A DNA stretch of 64,000 nucleotides, from assembly GCA_029931535.1 (NCBI GenBank), contig JAQPZY010001536.1, positions 2,177,001-2,241,000 of the forward strand, written 5' to 3'. This DNA comes from Margaritifera margaritifera. Its lineage: Eukaryota > Mollusca > Bivalvia > Unionida > Margaritiferidae. The position numbers and the translations under genes were made by a program. Under the pieces are notes generated by a model that saw only the letters and a program-made list of their open reading frames with translations, ran no database searches and was not told where the DNA came from. Shown in pieces: positions 58,560 to 64,000 of this stretch; position 1 is the first letter of the stretch, and every line of letters starts with the position of its first letter.

Positions 58560-60070
58560 TTCTAATAATTAATTATATTGTGGGGAAAGATTATACTCTA
58601 TATATATATTCCATTTCTCGTAGAATTTCGAAACCAAATTGTTTTTTCTTGCGATATCGAAGTCAGAAATATAATGCATTTTTTAAAAAAATCAGGTCTT
58701 GTTAATTCAACTTGTTTGCTGTTTTACTGGCAGCATATATGTGACATTTAGTAACAATAAGTATACAGTTAATTGCTTCTACTTTTTTTGATCTGTCACC
58801 AAGAATGACTTTCTGAGTGAGATTTTAATCTATAATCCAGTTTTTGCAGTACGTATTCAGAAAGGATTGACCAAAACTCATTAATATAATTACATTCCCA
58901 AAACAAATTTTGAATGGTTTCTTCTTCTTCTTTGCAAAAACTGCATAGAATATTTGGGATTACACCTATCTTGTTTAAATAGCCTTTAACGAGTAACGTT
59001 CTGTCAAGTAGTATATACCGGAACAATTGTATTTTAAAGTCTCCAGTGTTTTGGAATACAATTTTGTAAATCAGTTTTGATATCTCTGAGTTAAAATTAA
59101 AAACAGCAATTCCAATTTTAGTCTTGATTTAGGTATTATAATATTATTATAAAGAGTTTTATACATATCTTTAAACTTGTTTGTACTTTTTAATAATATC
59201 CTTATATGGGTCTGTATACACAGGTAAAGTGTCTGAATTGGAACTAACTGGTTTTTTTCTGGATCTGAGAATTCGTTCAATAGTATTACAAAGACCCAGG
59301 TAAGTAATTAAATTTCAATGTCAATAAAAAAATAATCTTAATTTTTTCAAATGTACTAGTATTACAAAGACCCAGAAAAAGTAATTGCTTTTCCTTCTCA
59401 ATGTACAATTTTGTTTTAAAGTTTTCAAATATACAAATGGAATGTTTTTATAGATATCGCTTACAAACTTCACTCCTTCATTACACCAAGATGTTTAAAA
59501 CACCATTTTATCTGCAACCTTAATATTTCCATTTGCAAAATAGGTAGGTTTAACAATTCTTCCAAAGAACCATTTTTTTCGCAGACTTTAATCCCAGCAC
59601 AAAATACATCTCTCCAAAAGTAATTTTTGTTGATTTTTTTTTTTATGTTTTTTTTTTTTTGTACGAACTCGATCCCAAGATCTGCAATGTGTTTCATTTC
59701 CCCAAAATGTTTCGAAAATATGTGATCCCAGATTTGTTTTGGTTTAATTATTCTTGAAATGCATGAACAGTTCAGTGATTGAATGAAGTGATTCAATTCA
59801 TTATACTTAGTCCACCATTCTCATAGTCTTCTACAAGTATATCTCTTTTAATTCTGTCATTTGATTTCCCAAATCAATTTAAAAACGATTTACCTAAATG
59901 TTGTAAAATATTATCAGGTGGGTTGGGTGAAGTCAACAACAATGATTATGTTTGGAGAGAGCTAGCGTTTTTAGTACTGTTATTCTTCCAATAGGAGTCA
60001 ATATTCTTTTTGACAATTAAGTAAGTAGTGATTGTGTATTGGGAAGGTATTTTGGATAATCAATAATTTT
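58560..60070 (-). mobile_element. L1/Tx1-like LINE relic, C-terminal part of ORF2
   Basis: On the minus strand, pieces read in family order. DFTQPT-type text near 59,920 is followed by FIQSLNCSCISRIIKPKQIW (about 59,720-59,790) and NYFWRDVFCAGIKV near 59,580-59,625. A helical block at 59,071-59,280 comes next. The end is the RT zinc-binding tail: FRYILLDRTLL (about 58,993-59,025), then a C-x2-C pair in ILCSFCKEEEETIQNLFWEC (about 58,886-58,945). The C-x2-C...H/N...C layout is typical of this LINE group; the His position is Asn here. Stops and shifts are frequent. The palm and endonuclease are missing. A duplicated CAAAGACCCAG block lies at 59,288 and 59,366. Confidence 0.8.
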
Positions 60071-61008
60071 TAGCGCTGATCATGAATCCGAGTCGAACGA
60101 TATTTACGACGATAAGGATAAATTCTTGGGTTTTTAAATTAGACAAGGACATTTATAGGATACTGTGAATCACAAAAGTGTGACTTTTCTTTCTTTGTTT
60201 ATTTGTAAGACGTATGGAATTAACGTATCAAGGGATATTGTGAATCGGATCATTCTGAACTACTATTTTTATACCGGTATATGACCTATAATTCAATTCA
60301 TGGATTTACCATATACATGGATTTAAAATGCCAAGCATCATGGATTTTTATGGATTTTATTACACGAAGATGGACAAAATGTAAGTTGTCATTTTATTTG
60401 CGACATATTCCGCTCAGTAGTATAATTGTATTTATTTTACACATGTTCTGTCTCTATTTTCCCTAACTAGATCAGTCTTATGGCAAATATAACCCAGATG
60501 CTTAAAAGAGTTTATTGTTGTTGATGTTGTTGACTTGCAAAATGCCAAAGATACAAGGAAAAATAATATATATCGCATTTTAGCAGATTAGAATTTAAAT
60601 CTCCGTTATACTCCTCCCCCCCCCTCTCTCTCTCCTTTTACATATGAGCGGTTGAGCAATTTTCTGAGAAATATTGAAGTTGTTGAATCGGTCTCAGACG
60701 TTTGAAATCAGTCTTGTAGAACATGGTTAAAACAGTTTGTTATTGATGTTGATGCTTCTTGTTTTTTGCAAAATATCTAAATTAAAAGAAAACAATACCC
60801 ATCCCATTTCAACGGTTTTGAAACAAAACCTCATTTAGACTAATCTCCTTCAGCTTGTCTCACTTTGTGTACAAGGGCCATTATGGAATTTCATTGGACA
60901 TGTCAGGAAATTATTTGTACTTTCTTTCTCACGCCGAGTAACTGACCTTAATTGACTTAGAACAATTGACATTCTTTATTGATCTTCCTCAGCCATACTT
61001 TGGACGCT
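60071..61008. other. AT-rich DNA without a recognised gene
   Basis: Nothing recognisable was found apart from a short C/CT-rich run near 60,616-60,635. Confidence 0.5.
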
Positions 61009-61037
61009 GAGAGAGTGAGAGAGAGAGAGAGAGAGAG
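61009..61037. repeat. (GA)n microsatellite
   Basis: An AG run. Confidence 0.9.
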
Positions 61038-61410
61038 TTTCCACTCATTCGGAGGCGAACTGTTATTATTTGCCTGCCTTAAACTGTTTCAGATAATTAG
61101 ATTTTAAGAATATAATGCCGACATTAAGCACTATGCGAAGACACATACACCAGGCTGAAAACATTATTGCTAATGCAGACGGCTTTAACAAGGGTACAAA
61201 TTTACTTGTTAGGACATTTTCCGTAAAAAAAAATATTACTTTGCGTTCTAGATTACAGAGCACACATCACATCACATGTACTTCTTGATGGAAGATAACT
61301 CCAATTTTCTGAAAAAGCAAAATAGGGTGCTTCTTGGTATTTTTTTTTCTCAGCGAAATGTCCCGAAAGCGGGGAACAGGTAAAACCTACCTAAAGCAGC
61401 AGTCTCGACT

Positions 61411-61585
61411 TGTAGACTCAGTGGCGTACTAAGGGTAAATGGCGCTCGGGGCGACGATGATTGCCCAAAGGGCCAGAATACGAGGCCCGAATTTGTATCA
61501 GCTGTTTTGTCGCCCCAAGACATCTGGCGTCCAGGGCAACCGCCCCGTCCGCTCCCCCCCCTTTTAGTACACTACATTGTAGACT
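61411..61585. mobile_element. Short hAT-like MITE with 8-bp target duplication
   Basis: TGTAGACT flanks a 159-bp insert at both sides (61,411-61,418 and 61,578-61,585). The insert starts CAGTGGCGTACTAAGGG. Its right end is an imperfect inverse, CCCCCTTTTAGTACACTAC. The inside is GC-rich with CGGGGCGACGA and GCCCCAAGACATCTGGCGTC, unlike the AT-rich flanks. An 8-bp duplication and a CAGTGGCG start are typical of non-autonomous hAT elements. It encodes nothing. Confidence 0.8.
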
Positions 61586-61740
61586 GTTGTCCTACTCAGT
61601 TATTAAAATAACACAAATGACGTGTTGACTCCTAAAAGTCCTATAATACCATCTGAAAAGGCTGTTGGTACTGTTCTCTATGATAAAACCCACCGATCTC
61701 GTGCAGAATATTGCAATTAATGTAGGGCAACTATTCAAAT

Positions 61741-61980
61741 TTAAAGCTCTCTATATTGGTAAGTATCTATAAGCATGTTTCTGAAACAAAGGTTTATATT
61801 TTCTTTATCTTTCGTTGATATCTTTACAGCCCTAAAGCGTTGGTGGCCGTCAAAATCGCCCAGTAGAACAAAATGTGCTGGAGATATTAGCTGATGTATT
61901 GCGGTTCTCTCGTCACGGATACTCAAGTTGATATACATAGTCCTTACTCGATTGACCTCTGTCACCGCCCTTTGCTACCA
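61741..61980 (-). pseudogene. LINE endonuclease (APE-type) fragment
   Basis: The minus strand reads RVRTMYINLSIRDERTAIHQ and then SPAHFVLLGDFDGHQRF (about 61,838-61,888). GDFNGH is the usual motif of the apurinic-type endonuclease that nicks target DNA for LINE insertion. It is GDFDGH here. Only about 75 codons are open, with no RT beside it. Confidence 0.6.
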
Positions 61981-61989
61981 GTATAGGTT

Positions 61990-62260
61990 TCTCTTAGAAT
62001 AACGACGACCAGAGTCAGAAGACATGTGAAAATTAAAGCTGCCATTGACGTAGCCTCTGAAGCTTGGCATGACTAGCCGATTGTTCAAACTAGGTGCTTC
62101 TGACCCCCGGTTCAATCTCAAGTTGAAGGCGAAGTAGTGTATTGCAATGGAGTGGCAGAAACCTGACCTCTCCTTTGCTCAACAACTAGGATACTCTCTT
62201 CCGCCAACACGGGACGCAACACACGGCAACCAGATTGTCCTACCATTAGTAGCCTCTTGC
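61990..62260. other. Unassigned moderately GC-rich stretch, possible SINE remnant
   Basis: CCGGTTCAATCTC near 62,107-62,119 resembles a box B. No box A or tail is clear. Confidence 0.25.
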
Positions 62261-62266
62261 GACATG

Positions 62267-62267
<1 letters not shown>

Positions 62268-62311
<44 letters not shown>

Positions 62312-62327
62312 TGTGTGTGTGTGTGCG
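62268..62327. repeat. (GT)n microsatellite
   Basis: A GT run with one TATG interruption. Confidence 0.95.
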
Positions 62328-63990
62328 CATCAGGCCTATTCCATCTCTATGAAGCAGCTAGGGAGTTCAAAAAAGGAAAGATATAATAAACCCGCACACA
62401 ATATAGATATGTTTTATACAACATAAAAATACAAAAACGGAAAACAAAATAAGACTGATATTGAAATAGGGGAACAGATATATTACCGATTACATTTAGT
62501 GATTGAATCTAATACAGAGATGGAACTAGGAACAAGTTTCATAAAGATCGAACCACGCCTATGTACAGGATTTTATTGATACACCTACAGGAAGAAGCAG
62601 TTCTGTAAATAATTTGACTGTTCAATACCACCGGGTCAAAGGTGTGGTAACTTAAGTACTAACCGACCAATTTCCTGATGAGTAATGTATACAGGATTTG
62701 GTATAATATGATGAAACGATTAATCATTGCCATTTATCGGTTTTAATGGGAGCGGATGCAAGTTTTATCGACAAGTGCTCCTCCAGTTTACCAATAATTT
62801 AATGTGACTGATATTATGTTATCTATTAAACATGATTCTAAACAAGTACCTCTTTGCAGCTTGGAAAACTGTATTGCATTTTTTAAGCATTGATACATCC
62901 ATTCTATTATGGAGCATGTTATGATTACAATATTATCAGATTTTCCGCTTGAAAACTCGATACAAACTTATACAGTCGTCACATTTGTTATTGTTATTGT
63001 TATTGCTTTCTATGATTGCTGAACATAAGACAGCCTCATTTATTTAAACATGTTACATGCTGGTTATTTGCTCACTCCAACCAGATGTAAATTGCATGAA
63101 CGTTCATATGTGTTATAATCCGAAATCGTTTCTTCATTTATTCCATTTATCCATAGGTTTTCGTGTTCCCGGTGAGTTCGGATAAAGGATGTTCTAATAT
63201 ATATTTTATTCTGATTATGATCGTTGTAAAATTGCGCCACTAAAGATCATTGCCCCAGGGCGCCTCGAACCCTCGCGCCGTCATTGAACCATATTGTCTA
63301 TTTTCATCCACTGATCTGTTTAAAACCACGTTGGCGTTTTCAGCTTTCTTATAACAGCATAAGCATATAACTAAACTATTCTTTTTATCATTTTGTCACC
63401 GAAATTATTTTTCTTTAACATTTTGTTAGAAAGTGAAATAGATATGGAAGTGGACATATGATGCTTGGCTAGTTTTGACCCAATATGTCACAATAGATTG
63501 CATAGCAAAACTGTTACCAATAATTCTATTAGTTTGCGCTTTATTTCCACCACACTCCACCCCTTTTGTAATTGTAAAAAGCCAAGTTTGTTTTGACTCC
63601 TCCAATATAAAAGCACCAAATATACTTCAGAAGTACGTTCGTTCATTTTTCATCACGAAACTAAATCAAGTGTCATGTAAACTACAACCAAGTTTTTCAG
63701 ACATCCCATTTCAATCACTGCAAAACGTACTTGAAAGGCTGCTTTCAAACTGAATTGGTAAAATATTTATGTCTAAATCCCATTAATTACTTGGAAAGAA
63801 GGCAAATGAATAATCCTGTAATTAATATTTTCATCCATATAAGTAAAAATTATAAGCAACCTGACAACGAAATAAACATGGAAAATGTAATTGTACTGAC
63901 CCTCAAGGATGGAATGGAAAGCCCAATTTCTACTGCAAATTGTTATGAATTTGCTTTTTTATGGGACCAAAATATTCTTTAAAGGTCATG
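62328..63990. other. AT-rich DNA; two overlapping open stretches near the end
   Basis: Plus-strand frames at 63,475-63,753 and 63,731-63,982 overlap in different frames and read like protein in places (DIPFQSLQNVLERLL; INMENVIVLTLKDGMES). They may be one broken frame continuing past the window edge. I do not recognise it. A tRNA-like box B (GGGTTCGAGGC on the minus strand) lies near 63,265-63,275. Confidence 0.3.
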
Positions 63991-64000
63991 CAAAGGTTTA

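Noticed and set aside
62118..62386. Open frames with poly-His-Thr or poly-Cys-Val
   Set aside because: They are artefacts of the (GT)n array.

Overview
This window is nuclear DNA of an animal. It is AT-rich and almost free of long open frames. It holds tRNA-derived SINEs, several kinds of non-LTR retrotransposon, tyrosine-recombinase (DIRS/Ngaro-type) retrotransposons, an LTR retroelement with a tRNA-Leu-like primer site, a broken Polinton/Maverick, and many (AT)n, (GA)n and (ACAT)n microsatellites. That mixture fits a marine invertebrate, probably a mollusc or another lophotrochozoan. The taxon is an inference, because no diagnostic host gene is present.

Layout. 1-2,450 is a GC-richer island with a decayed, unrecognised minus-strand reading frame (290-1,690). 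2,250-11,280 is an old tandem duplication with a period of about 4 kb. The first unit was later hit by a LINE (about 2,640-4,125) and by a SINE with clear target-site duplications (6,695-6,928). 11,280-17,690 is quiet AT-rich DNA. 17,690-18,350 is a LINE tail, and 19,959-20,745 is a 36-bp minisatellite. 23,007-25,169 holds candidate exons of an unrecognised minus-strand gene with matching intron phases. 26,165-26,340 is a second SINE.

27,420-44,690 is a graveyard of large mobile elements. It contains two Polinton integrase relics (27.4-27.96 and 32.5-33.5 kb), a minus-strand Polinton protein of the coiled-coil/membrane type (30.6-31.9 kb), Polinton DNA polymerase B on the plus strand (34.6-38.5 kb), and a Polinton packaging-ATPase relic on the minus strand (38.55-38.95 kb). 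It also contains two DIRS-like elements on the minus strand (29.0-30.6 and 40.0-43.2 kb) and an SGNH-esterase relic (44.4-44.7 kb). PolB carries a recent threefold tandem repeat of about 335 bp. In both the Polinton PolB and the DIRS reverse transcriptase, the second catalytic Asp is Asn, so both are dead copies.

46,150-48,720 holds one copy of a dispersed repeat, then a probable LTR with a primer site, then a plus-strand LINE tail. The second copy of the dispersed repeat is at 54,900-55,835. 51,548-52,770 is the best host-gene candidate: a small secreted peptide on the minus strand with a signal peptide, three likely exons and a poly(A) signal. 58,560-60,070 is an L1/Tx1-like LINE relic on the minus strand, 61,419-61,577 is a short hAT-like MITE with an 8-bp target duplication, and 61,741-61,980 is a LINE endonuclease relic. 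No real tRNA, rRNA or CRISPR locus was seen.
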